Of a DNA stretch of 64,000 nt, positions 8,331-15,304 are shown one piece after another. The notes under the pieces were generated by a model, which was not told where the DNA came from, searched no databases, and saw only the letters and a list, made by a program, of their open reading frames with translations. Both the position numbers and the translations under genes were made by a program. How positions within the stretch are numbered: the first letter of the stretch is position 1; every line of letters starts with the position of its first letter. This DNA is from Bog-756 sp963725395 (lineage in GTDB: Bacteria; Actinomycetota; Acidimicrobiia; Acidimicrobiales; RAAP-2), in contig CAVRYH010000002.1 of assembly GCA_963725395.1 (NCBI GenBank), forward strand, positions 558,001 to 622,000. Direction: 5' to 3'.

Positions 8331-8999
8331 ATGAGAGTTCTCATCGCCGAAGATGACCCAGGGCTCTGCTCGGTCATCGAGCGGGGACTCCAGGAGAACG
8401 GTTACGTCGTGGATGCCGTGGCCGACGGCGCGGCCGCGCTGTCCTACCTCCAGTCTTTCGATTACGACGTGGCGGTGTTCGACTGGCGGATGCCCACCAT
8501 GAACGGACTCGAAGCAATCACCACGATGCGACGTCGAGGCGACCGCACGCCGGTGCTCATGCTTACTGCCCGTGACGCCACGGAGGATCGAGTCAAAGGG
8601 CTCCTGCAGGGCGCCGACGATTACCTCGTCAAGCCCTTCGCCTTCAGCGAGCTATTGGCTCGGCTTACCGTCCTGCAGCGACGCCCAGCCCTGCTGCTGG
8701 CACCCGTGCTCACATGCGGCAACCTGTCGTTCGACCCGGCGACACTGGCCACCAAGGTCGAAGACCGAGAGATCTTTCTCACCGCCATCGAGACGGGGCT
8801 CCTCGAACTTCTACTCCGTCGTGCCCCCGCCGTAGTAGCTCGCCGGTCGATTGCCACCCAGGTGTGGAAGGACGAGTCCGACGCCGTCGGGTCGAACACG
8901 ATCGACGTCCACATAGCCCGCCTCCGGTCCAAGCTCACCGATGCCACGGCTCGGATCGAGACGGTGCGCGGCACGGGATACAGGATCACCGAGCCATGA
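8331..8999 (+). CDS. OmpR/PhoP-family response regulator
   Basis: 222 residues: a receiver domain with acidic pair ED-D near 7-9, phospho-acceptor Asp51 (VFDWRMP), conserved Thr79 (LMLTA) and Lys101 (LVKPF), followed by a C-terminal winged helix (about 130-220) ending in IDVHIARLRSKL and VRGTGYRI, typical of OmpR-type DNA binding. It is a DNA-binding transcription factor controlled by the histidine kinase that starts within its stop codon (ATGA). Two further genes, a cytochrome-b-like membrane protein and a glycosidase-like protein, follow in the same direction and may be its targets. An 11-base direct repeat suited to this regulator class lies 140 bases upstream. Confidence 0.92.
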   Translation: MRVLIAEDDPGLCSVIERGLQENGYVVDAVADGAAALSYLQSFDYDVAVFDWRMPTMNGLEAITTMRRRGDRTPVLMLTARDATEDRVKGLLQGADDYLVKPFAFSELLARLTVLQRRPALLLAPVLTCGNLSFDPATLATKVEDREIFLTAIETGLLELLLRRAPAVVARRSIATQVWKDESDAVGSNTIDVHIARLRSKLTDATARIETVRGTGYRITEP

Positions 9000-10300
9000 G
9001 CCGACCGGGGGGACAACGAGCGCACGCGGCACGAGTCGCACTGGGAGCAACCGCCTTGGTGGCTGTGGTGGCCGTGGTGATTGCACTCGTCGCCAACCTG
9101 CTGATCCTGCGGCGGCTCGACCGCGAGGTGGATGTCCGGCTCATGAGCCAGGTCGAGCATGTGGCGCAGGGAGCCAGACTGCCCCCCGTCACCACCCCGG
9201 ACGGCGGCGATGGGGACCTGGACGATGCTCCGGTTTTCGTCTGGCGGGTCGACGCAGTAGGCAGAGCGACCGCCCTTACCGGGGGGGCGCCGTCGTTGCC
9301 ACGGTACGACTGGTCGGGTGGCACTGCGACGCTGACCACCGGTGGGAGCACCTTCAGGTTAACGTCCGCCCGTTCCGAAGGTGGCTGGCTGGTGGCGGGC
9401 GAGAGCATTGTCAGGATCGGGCAGATCCGCGGCGACCTGATCGTGGTCGAGCTGGCCCTCGGCGCCCTTCTCCTTGCCGTGACCTTCGCCGGGTCTTTCA
9501 TCGTCGGATTGCGAGCCTCTGCGCCCATCGAACAGATAAGGCGTCGACAGTCCGAGTTCACCGCTGATGCCTCGCACGAGCTCCGCACTCCATTGAGCGT
9601 CATCCAAGCCGAAGTCGACCTGGCACTGAGCAGGGACCGCGAGCCCGCCAGTTACCGTGCCACGTTGGCGCGCGTCGCCTCGGAAAGCGGGCGGCTCCGA
9701 TCAATCGTTGACAACCTCCTCTGGCTGGCCCGGCACGATGCAGATGCCTCGGCTGCCGCGACCGACGGGGTGGCCGACGTTCGCGCGATCGCCAATCAGT
9801 GTGCGGAACGGTTTGAAGTGGTCGCCGTCACCGCGGCCATTGAGTTGGTTCGACCCGAACCCGGACCGGTTGCCCCCGTGGTCGCCGATCCCGAGGGCAT
9901 CGACCGGCTGGTTTCGGTGCTCCTGGACAACGCGTGTCGGTATGCCGGGCCGGGCGGGAAGGTGGATCTCCAGGTCACCTGCTCCGCCGGCCAGGTAACC
10001 ATGATTGTCGACGATTCGGGTCCTGGTGTCCCTGTCGATCAGCAGGAGCTCATCCTGGACCGCTTCCACCGAGCGGACGACCGTCCCGGCGGCACAGGGC
10101 TGGGGCTGGCCATCGCCGATGCGGTGGTCCGCTCGACCAATGGCACCTGGTCGATCGGCCGCTCACGACTCGGCGGCGCCCACATGGCGGTGTCGTGGCG
10201 AGGAGCGACCGATCACGATCTGCCCACCGACATGCCTCAGCGCAACGCCGTGAGTCCCGTGGCACCGACTACGACTTCGGCCCCGGCGGATCGGAGCTGA
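8996..10300 (+). CDS. membrane-bound sensor histidine kinase
   Basis: 434 residues. The start ATG overlaps the response-regulator stop (ATGA); the frame stays open further upstream but only as a shadow of the regulator. A first transmembrane helix lies at about 12-36 and a second at about 149-172, bracketing an extracytoplasmic sensor of about 110 residues. Then come the HisKA H-box SHELRTPL with phospho-acceptor His194, the N-box LLDNACRYAG, the G1 box DDSGPGVP and the G2 box GGTGLGLAIAD. All ATP-binding motifs are intact, so it should be active. The sensor domain has no motif I recognise, and the signal is unknown. Confidence 0.92.
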   Translation: MSRPGGQRAHAARVALGATALVAVVAVVIALVANLLILRRLDREVDVRLMSQVEHVAQGARLPPVTTPDGGDGDLDDAPVFVWRVDAVGRATALTGGAPSLPRYDWSGGTATLTTGGSTFRLTSARSEGGWLVAGESIVRIGQIRGDLIVVELALGALLLAVTFAGSFIVGLRASAPIEQIRRRQSEFTADASHELRTPLSVIQAEVDLALSRDREPASYRATLARVASESGRLRSIVDNLLWLARHDADASAAATDGVADVRAIANQCAERFEVVAVTAAIELVRPEPGPVAPVVADPEGIDRLVSVLLDNACRYAGPGGKVDLQVTCSAGQVTMIVDDSGPGVPVDQQELILDRFHRADDRPGGTGLGLAIADAVVRSTNGTWSIGRSRLGGAHMAVSWRGATDHDLPTDMPQRNAVSPVAPTTTSAPADRS

Positions 10301-10393
10301 GCGAGACTCCCGGACAGTCGTGTCCCGCTGACGCCGAACCCCAACGGCGGTGGCAGCCGGAACGAGGAGATCGGGATCATCGACCTTCGTAAT

Positions 10394-11407
10394 GTGGCCG
10401 TAAGAATCGATTTCTACCATGGATCCGTGGCCCTTCATCCTGAGCTCCCGTCGCGCCAGTCGTCGCGGACTGGTTCGGTGAGCAGCATCCTCTTTCCGGG
10501 AAACGAGCCGGAATCGGAACAGGTTCAGGAACGAAGCCATCACCCAGGCGGCGCCGAATCCAATGCTCGGCTGACCGCCATGACCGCAGCCGTCCTGGTG
10601 GCGTTGCTCGCCGTCGAAGGTCTGACCATTCTCCACGTCCGCGCACTTCTCACGCTGCACATCTTCATCGGAATGCTCCTCATACCTCCCGTCCTCCTGA
10701 AGATGGGCAGCACTATCTGGAGATTCGCCCGGTATTACCTCGGTGTACCTGACTACAGGCGGAAAGGCCCGCCGCTACCTCTGTTTCGGATCCTCGGGCC
10801 TGTCGTGATCATTCTGACCGGGTGCGTATTCGCAACCGGGATCGCGCTATTCCTCGGTCCGAACGCCTGGCGCTCGCAAATGCTGGTGCTCCACCGGGAC
10901 AGCTTCATCGTCTGGTTCGTCGTTATGGCCATTCATGTACTTGGGCACCTGGGCGAGACGGTCAAGATCGCCCCCCGTGACTGGATGCGCCGTACGCGCC
11001 ATCAGGTGGACGGGGCCAGTGCCCGACAGTGGGCGCTTGCCGGTAGCTTGGCGCTCGGTCTAGTCCTGGCCCTGATTGTCGTACCCCATATCGGACCCTG
11101 GTTGTCTGCCGGGCGCCACGCGCGCGATCGTGGGCCTCCAGCGCCCATAATGGCCACTTCGATCATCGAAGAGGATCTCGACACCCTGGACGAGCCCGTT
11201 GTGCGAGGTGGCGCTCGCCGGACGCGTCCCGGTCGAGCGAAGCACCGCCGCCGTCGACTGATTGCAGCCAGCACTATGGTCCTGACTGCCCTCTTGATCT
11301 GGCTTGCCATCTCGCTCGGGGGCGCGCTACCGATCCGGCACTGGGCACTTCGTTCGGTTCTCGGTTCGCTGAGTGGGCCCGCGAACACGGGGGCAACGGC
11401 CTCGTGA
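10394..11407 (+). CDS. cytochrome-b561/DUF4405-like multi-span membrane protein
   Basis: 337 residues. A hydrophobic core of four helices (about 57-180) carries histidines placed as possible haem ligands: ILHVRALLTLHIFIG in the first pair of helices and LHRDSF and IHVLGHLGE near the fourth. This resembles small cytochrome-b561 or ferric-reductase-like domains. Another hydrophobic helix follows at about 214-232, then an Arg-rich cytosolic linker (about 270-295) and a further helix at about 296-314. It lies 93 bases after the histidine kinase and its stop overlaps the next start (GTGA). The GTG start at 10394 is uncertain, because the first 50 residues look unstructured and a GTG near 10480 is possible. 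Haem binding and an electron-transfer role are inference. Confidence 0.6.
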   Translation: MAVRIDFYHGSVALHPELPSRQSSRTGSVSSILFPGNEPESEQVQERSHHPGGAESNARLTAMTAAVLVALLAVEGLTILHVRALLTLHIFIGMLLIPPVLLKMGSTIWRFARYYLGVPDYRRKGPPLPLFRILGPVVIILTGCVFATGIALFLGPNAWRSQMLVLHRDSFIVWFVVMAIHVLGHLGETVKIAPRDWMRRTRHQVDGASARQWALAGSLALGLVLALIVVPHIGPWLSAGRHARDRGPPAPIMATSIIEEDLDTLDEPVVRGGARRTRPGRAKHRRRRLIAASTMVLTALLIWLAISLGGALPIRHWALRSVLGSLSGPANTGATAS

Positions 11408-12393
11408 ACTGGGTCGAAAACGAGTGGTACAGCCACCATCCTCCGAAGGTAGGGGGTAGTCCACCCCGTGGTGCGATCCGCAGGCCAGTGGCGCTGCGGC
11501 CGAACGCCGAGGCCGGTGTTGCGCCTGAACCCGTCCATCTCGCTGCCCCCGCCCCGATCGCGCCGTTCGCCAGTCCGGCCATCCCTGGCGAGGGCGACTG
11601 GTCCCCGGCGGGGCGGCCCGTCGACGGGATCTCCTCCGTCTACGAGACTACGCTCCGGCCCGATGCCGTCCACACCAGCTACGTGGTCGGTGTTGCCTGG
11701 ATGGACTCGGACCTGTTGAAGGCCACCCTCTACTCGGGCAGCCAGATCCCCGGGGGTGGCCCCTTCACCCACACCGCGCCAATCCCGCCATCTGCCGCCA
11801 CAGGCCTGGTCGCCGCCTTCAACGCCGGGTTCCTCATGTCCAACGCCAACGGCGGCTACTACACCGACGGCCGGATTGTCCTTCCCCTGCGCACCGGGTC
11901 TGCCTCGTTCGTGGTTTACGCCAACGGCACCTCCACCGTAGGCGAGTGGGGACGCGACGTCACAATGACACCTGACGTCGTGTCGGTCCGCCAGAACCTC
12001 GATCTCCTCGTCGACGGGGGTCGACCGGTGCCTGGATTGAACGCGACCGACTCCAGCCAATGGGGATACACCCTGGGCAACCAAATCTATGTCTGGCGAT
12101 CGGGACTGGGCGTGACGGCCGACGGGGCGCTCGTCTACGTCGGCGGGCCGGGTCTCAACATCACCGACCTCGCCGAAATCCTGGCCAAAGCGGGTGCAGT
12201 CCGTGCCATGGAACTCGACATCAATACCGACTGGGTGAATCTGGCCACCTACCAACCGCCCACGCCCACGGGACCGGCGACGCCCGCCAACGGCACCGAT
12301 CTGCTGTCCACGATGGTCGGTACTCCTGGCCGTTACTTCGAGTCCTATTGGGACCGCGACTTCATAACCATGTCGGCGGCAACGAAACACTGA
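11404..12393 (+). CDS. phosphodiester glycosidase (NAGPA/DUF2233)-like protein
   Basis: 329 residues. The C-terminal two thirds match the NAGPA/DUF2233 fold in order: GLVAAFNAGFLM, then GGYYTDGRIVLPLR, WGRDV, LLVDGGRP, VYVGGPGLNITDLAEILAKAGAVRAMELDIN. The Asn-Ala-Gly and the E-L-D-I-N motif are the typical conserved spots. Related proteins remove GlcNAc from phosphodiester-linked sugars or act on cell-envelope glycans. No clear signal peptide is visible at the GTG start, and the first 70 residues are Pro/Ala-rich. The preceding membrane protein overlaps it by four bases (GTGA), so the product may be held at the membrane together with it. It is the last gene of the two-component operon and converges on arsC. 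Confidence 0.7.
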   Translation: MNWVENEWYSHHPPKVGGSPPRGAIRRPVALRPNAEAGVAPEPVHLAAPAPIAPFASPAIPGEGDWSPAGRPVDGISSVYETTLRPDAVHTSYVVGVAWMDSDLLKATLYSGSQIPGGGPFTHTAPIPPSAATGLVAAFNAGFLMSNANGGYYTDGRIVLPLRTGSASFVVYANGTSTVGEWGRDVTMTPDVVSVRQNLDLLVDGGRPVPGLNATDSSQWGYTLGNQIYVWRSGLGVTADGALVYVGGPGLNITDLAEILAKAGAVRAMELDINTDWVNLATYQPPTPTGPATPANGTDLLSTMVGTPGRYFESYWDRDFITMSAATKH

Positions 12394-12596
12394 GTCTCCT
12401 GTCGATTGACCGGCCATCCGCATTGAAGTGCTTGTAGTCCCTCGGTCGATTGCGGCTGCCTTCGTGTAGTTGTGGCCACGGGGTTACGCTGCTGGTCGAT
12501 TCTCGTCGTTGCAGGTCGTCCCCTTGATCGGCGCGTCGGCGGACTTCCAGACACCGGCCGAGGATTGGTTGTCGGCTGCTTCCCCATGGGCCGCCA

Positions 12597-13040
12597 TTAG
12601 ATCGAGGTGTCGGTTTCATGGACTGATGGCGACGTGGACGATTCAAGCAGCTCAGCCAGGAGGTGCTGCACTTTCCGGTCGATCTCATCCACGATGGGAC
12701 GCACCTGCTCAACCGGCAGCCCAGCAGGATCGTCAAGCTCCCAATCCACATAGCGTTTGCCGGGGTACACGGGGCAGGTGTCACCACAACCCATGGTGAC
12801 GATGACATCTGCGGATCGTGCGGCCTCGTCGGTCAACGGCTTCGGAAACTCCTGCGAGGGATCAAGACCCCTCTCCTCCAGGATGGCCACGACAGAAGGG
12901 TTCAGTTGGTTGCCGGGTTCAGATCCTGCCGACTCAACCCTGATACGGCCCTCGGCGTAGTGGTTGAGGAGCACCCGCGCCGCCAGGCTGCGCCCTGAGT
13001 TGTGGATGCAGAGGAACAACACGGTCGGGCGGTCTGTCAC
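12597..13040 (-). CDS. arsC: arsenate reductase, thioredoxin-coupled low-molecular-weight phosphatase family
   Basis: 147 residues beginning with the P-loop FLCIHNSGRS, a CX5R motif with nucleophile Cys11 and Arg17, as in low-molecular-weight tyrosine phosphatases. Cys85 and Cys89 (GCGDTC) provide the thiol relay that separates thioredoxin-type ArsC from phosphatases. The DP motif needed for acid catalysis is present (DDPAG). It reduces arsenate to arsenite in the cytosol. Its ATG overlaps the stop of the upstream aquaporin gene by four bases. That coupling, and the absence of an ArsB/Acr3 pump here, suggests that the arsenite leaves through the aquaporin. Confidence 0.93.
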   Translation of the reverse strand: MTDRPTVLFLCIHNSGRSLAARVLLNHYAEGRIRVESAGSEPGNQLNPSVVAILEERGLDPSQEFPKPLTDEAARSADVIVTMGCGDTCPVYPGKRYVDWELDDPAGLPVEQVRPIVDEIDRKVQHLLAELLESSTSPSVHETDTSI

Positions 13041-13804
13041 AACGACTCCTCGGCAAAGGCCTTCGGAATACCAGAGGCGTCGGTGCAGTCAGGACCTCCG
13101 GGGTGAGGGAACATGATGTCGGCGGCTTCGGCGGGTGTGATGTCGGGATAGAGCACCTTGATGGCGATCACCGCCAGCGCGCCACCGACAATCTGGGCAA
13201 CGACGAAGCTCGGGATCGAGGACGGTGAGATTCCGGCGAAGGTATTGGAGAACATCCGACCCACCGTGATGGCGGGGTTGGCGAAGCCGCTTGAACTGGT
13301 GAAGAAGTAGGCCGCCCCGATGTAGGCCCCGACAGCGGCGGCGGCGCTGCGGGACCGTCCGCTTCGGGCGAGCGAGAAGATCACCAGTACCAGACCGAAG
13401 GTGGCGACGACTTCGGAGAGGAAGTGGGCGGGTGAGGCACGGTGGTGCGTTGAGATGCTCACCGCCGCCTCGGAGAACATCAGATTCGCTATCACAGCAC
13501 CGCCAATGCACCCGGCCACCTGAGCCGGTAGGTAGGCCGACGCCCTCTGCCAGGTGACCCCGCCGAAGGTGGCATCCACGAAGGACACGACTGGGTTGAA
13601 GTGTCCGCCCGATACCGGACCGAACATGAGGATGATGGTGTAAAGACCGGCCCCTGTCGCCAGTGCATTCTCCAGTAGCTCCAGGCCCGTATTGCCAGGT
13701 GAAAGCCGCTGGGCAGCGATGCCCGACCCAATGACGATGGCAGCGAGGAAGGCACTACCCAGTAGCTCGGCCAGCAGTCTGCGCCAGAGAGGAGCACCGG
13801 TCAC
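13037..13804 (-). CDS. aqpS: MIP-family aquaglyceroporin (AqpS-like, arsenite channel)
   Basis: 255 residues with six hydrophobic helices and the two half-helix signatures of aquaporins: HFNPV (altered from NPA; Asn70) and FANPA (176-178) with the selectivity-filter Arg183 (NPAITVGR). The start is GTG 13804, preceded by GGTGGGA and 25 bases after the arsI stop; the open frame upstream is Pro/Arg-rich and non-coding. In ars operons such as that of Sinorhizobium meliloti, AqpS lets arsenite made by ArsC run out of the cell down its gradient. The same role is likely here. Water or glycerol transport cannot be excluded from sequence. Confidence 0.85.
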   Translation of the reverse strand: MTGAPLWRRLLAELLGSAFLAAIVIGSGIAAQRLSPGNTGLELLENALATGAGLYTIILMFGPVSGGHFNPVVSFVDATFGGVTWQRASAYLPAQVAGCIGGAVIANLMFSEAAVSISTHHRASPAHFLSEVVATFGLVLVIFSLARSGRSRSAAAAVGAYIGAAYFFTSSSGFANPAITVGRMFSNTFAGISPSSIPSFVVAQIVGGALAVIAIKVLYPDITPAEAADIMFPHPGGPDCTDASGIPKAFAEESL

Positions 13805-13829
13805 GACGCATCCCACCGATCCTCGGGCA

Positions 13830-14312
13830 TCAGCAGCAGGATGCGGTCGGGGTGTCACCCAGTGCCACGGGCACGCTCTCGGTGGCGGTGGGCGTGCAGC
13901 ACGTCCCGTCGCCAGCGATGCCCGACTCGGAGGGGGCGTCAGCCAGGACCGTGTACACCTCCCACGGTGCACCATTGGGGTCCTCCACCCACACCTTGTC
14001 TTGGACGGCGAAGCAGCAGGTGGTCTCGTTCTGGACCCGAGTGGCCAAACCCTCGCCGCTCAACCGACCGGACGTCGCCGCCACCCCATCCAACGTTTCC
14101 ACCTCAACGCCGAGGTGGTTGAGAGCACCCTCGACGCCGTGTCCTCTTGAGTCAGCGGTCTCCATGAGCACCAACTTCAAGGGAGGGTCGGTGATAGCGA
14201 AGTTTGCGTATCCGGGTTGGCGCTTGGCCGGTTCGGTACCGAAGAATTTGGAGTAGAACTCCACCGCCGAGTCGATGTCAGCGACGTTGAGGGCAAGCTG
14301 GACTCGGGACAT
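13830..14312 (-). CDS. arsI: ArsI/CadI-family VOC metalloenzyme (organoarsenical C-As lyase-like)
   Basis: 160 residues of vicinal-oxygen-chelate fold. Likely iron ligands are Gln5 (SRVQLALNV), His67 (ALNHLGVEV) and Glu118 (PWEVYTV). A vicinal cysteine pair Cys99-Cys100 (ETTCCFAVQDKVWVEDPNG) corresponds to the As-binding pair of characterised ArsI, which cleaves the C-As bond of trivalent methyl- or phenylarsenicals using O2. A cysteine-rich tail (GTCC...SCC) may bind further metal or metalloid. It is the first gene of the arsI-aqpS-arsC unit, preceded by GGAGG, and diverges from arsR. CadI-type proteins of unproven function share the family, so demethylation is probable rather than proven. 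Confidence 0.85.
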   Translation of the reverse strand: MSRVQLALNVADIDSAVEFYSKFFGTEPAKRQPGYANFAITDPPLKLVLMETADSRGHGVEGALNHLGVEVETLDGVAATSGRLSGEGLATRVQNETTCCFAVQDKVWVEDPNGAPWEVYTVLADAPSESGIAGDGTCCTPTATESVPVALGDTPTASCC

Positions 14313-14329
14313 CGGATACCTCCATAAGA

Positions 14330-14358
14330 TTCACAATTGTCGATGCATCGAGTATGAT
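14330..14358 (+). promoter_or_regulatory. arsR promoter with palindromic operator candidate
   Basis: A near-consensus sigma70-type promoter: TTCACA at 14330-14335, a 17-base spacer, and TATGAT at 14353-14358, with the arsR ATG 37 bases further on. The perfect 12-base palindrome TCGATGCATCGA (14340-14351) fills the spacer, where a bound ArsR dimer would block polymerase. The site lies between the divergent arsI and arsR starts and could control both. Confidence 0.6.
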
Positions 14359-14394
14359 CTATTCATTCACGTTCGTCAATGGGAGATTGGGTCC

Positions 14395-14745
14395 ATGGCC
14401 AAGGCAACCACGACAATCAAGGTCCGGTCGGTCGACCAGTGCTGCCCGTCAGTCCTGTCGGCTCCTCTGGGTGCAGCCGACGCGGCCGAACTGGGAACCG
14501 GATTCAGCGCCTTGGCCGACCCCGTTCGGCTCCGAGTCCTGAGCATGTTGGCGGCATCACCGGAAGGCGAGGTCTGTGTCTGCGACTTCGTAGCTCCCTT
14601 GGGCAAGAGCCAACCCACCATCTCGCACCACCTGAAGATCCTGAGTGACGCTGGCCTTGTACAAGGCGACCGTCGCGGTAAATGGGTCTGGTACTCGCTC
14701 AACCGTGATCGGCTCGGCGAACTCCGGGCAGCTATCGGCACCTGA
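14395..14745 (+). CDS. arsR: ArsR-family arsenic-responsive repressor
   Basis: 116 residues with a winged helix: FSALADPVRLRVLSML, then CVCDFVAPLGKSQPTISHHLKIL (recognition helix) and GDRRGKWVWYSLN (wing). Cys61 and Cys63 sit in the position of the ELCVCDL arsenite site of classical ArsR, and Cys16-Cys17 near the N-terminus could supply the third thiolate. It would repress its own gene and the divergent arsI-aqpS-arsC unit until arsenite binds. The start is ATG 14395 with GGGAG upstream; the open frame further upstream runs through the promoter and is not coding. Confidence 0.92.
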   Translation: MAKATTTIKVRSVDQCCPSVLSAPLGAADAAELGTGFSALADPVRLRVLSMLAASPEGEVCVCDFVAPLGKSQPTISHHLKILSDAGLVQGDRRGKWVWYSLNRDRLGELRAAIGT

Positions 14746-14800
14746 GATTGACACTCGGAACTCGCACCGGTTCCATGGCGGTTATTGACCGGGCCAAGGG

Positions 14801-14836
14801 AGGCACGGGCTCGAACCCCGTTGGGACCGCTCAGTG
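14801..14836. repeat. candidate attR: imperfect copy of tRNA-Glu 3' end
   Basis: 36 bases that match 2701-2735 of the tRNA-Glu gene with three substitutions and one inserted base; 17 central bases are identical. No acceptor, D or anticodon arm stands upstream, so this is a tRNA fragment and not a second tRNA. It lies just after arsR and marks the likely distal end of the island. Confidence 0.6.
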
Positions 14837-14855
14837 TAGAGGGGCTCGGGCGTGA

Positions 14856-15045
14856 TCAGGCGCTCTTGAGGAGTGTGATCTCGTCGAGCGTGTCAAGAGG
14901 CGGTCTCTCTCCACCTCGAGGTCGTAGCGCCCCTGGAGATTCCCAAATGCGCTCAGAGGTGCCGAAATAGCGCGCCATGCGTAAGGCCGTGTCCGCGGTG
15001 ATCCTGCGCTTTTCGTGGACGAGCGGGCTCGGCTTCCATGGCGCG
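14856..15045 (-). pseudogene. HigA-like antitoxin remnant, frameshifted
   Basis: Reading right to left, one frame gives LVHEKRRITADTALRMARY followed by FGTSERIW, the hallmark of HigA/XRE addiction-module antitoxins. The expected continuation NLQGRYDLEVERDRL is in the next frame, and the ending DTLDEITLLKSA with TGA at 14856-14858 is back in the first frame. The N-terminal helices are only partly recognisable and no HigB toxin is seen in the 250 bases upstream. It is a dead antitoxin gene beside the island end, perhaps a remnant of an earlier integration. Confidence 0.65.
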
Positions 15046-15304
15046 AGTCCGACTGCTTAGGCGTCGTGGCCATGAGCGCGATGAATCCTTCTGATGCCAC
15101 CAGGTAAGGCTCGTTCCCACAGGAACCCGCTCTCTTCAGCTGCTCGCATGCAGCTAGCCGAGCCCTCGGCCATCGGTGGTGACCCGGGCACGGCCGGCGT
15201 CAGCCTGATGGACAGGTGATGTTCACGACAAAGCTGCTCACTGATCCGATCGCCACCCGGAGTAGATAGCGCACCGGCGATCTTGCCCGAGTTAAGGTCG
15301 GGAG

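Noticed and set aside
14801..14836. A possible third tRNA gene
   Set aside because: Only the T arm and 3' acceptor half are present; no D arm, anticodon arm or 5' acceptor strand precedes it, so it is a tRNA fragment.
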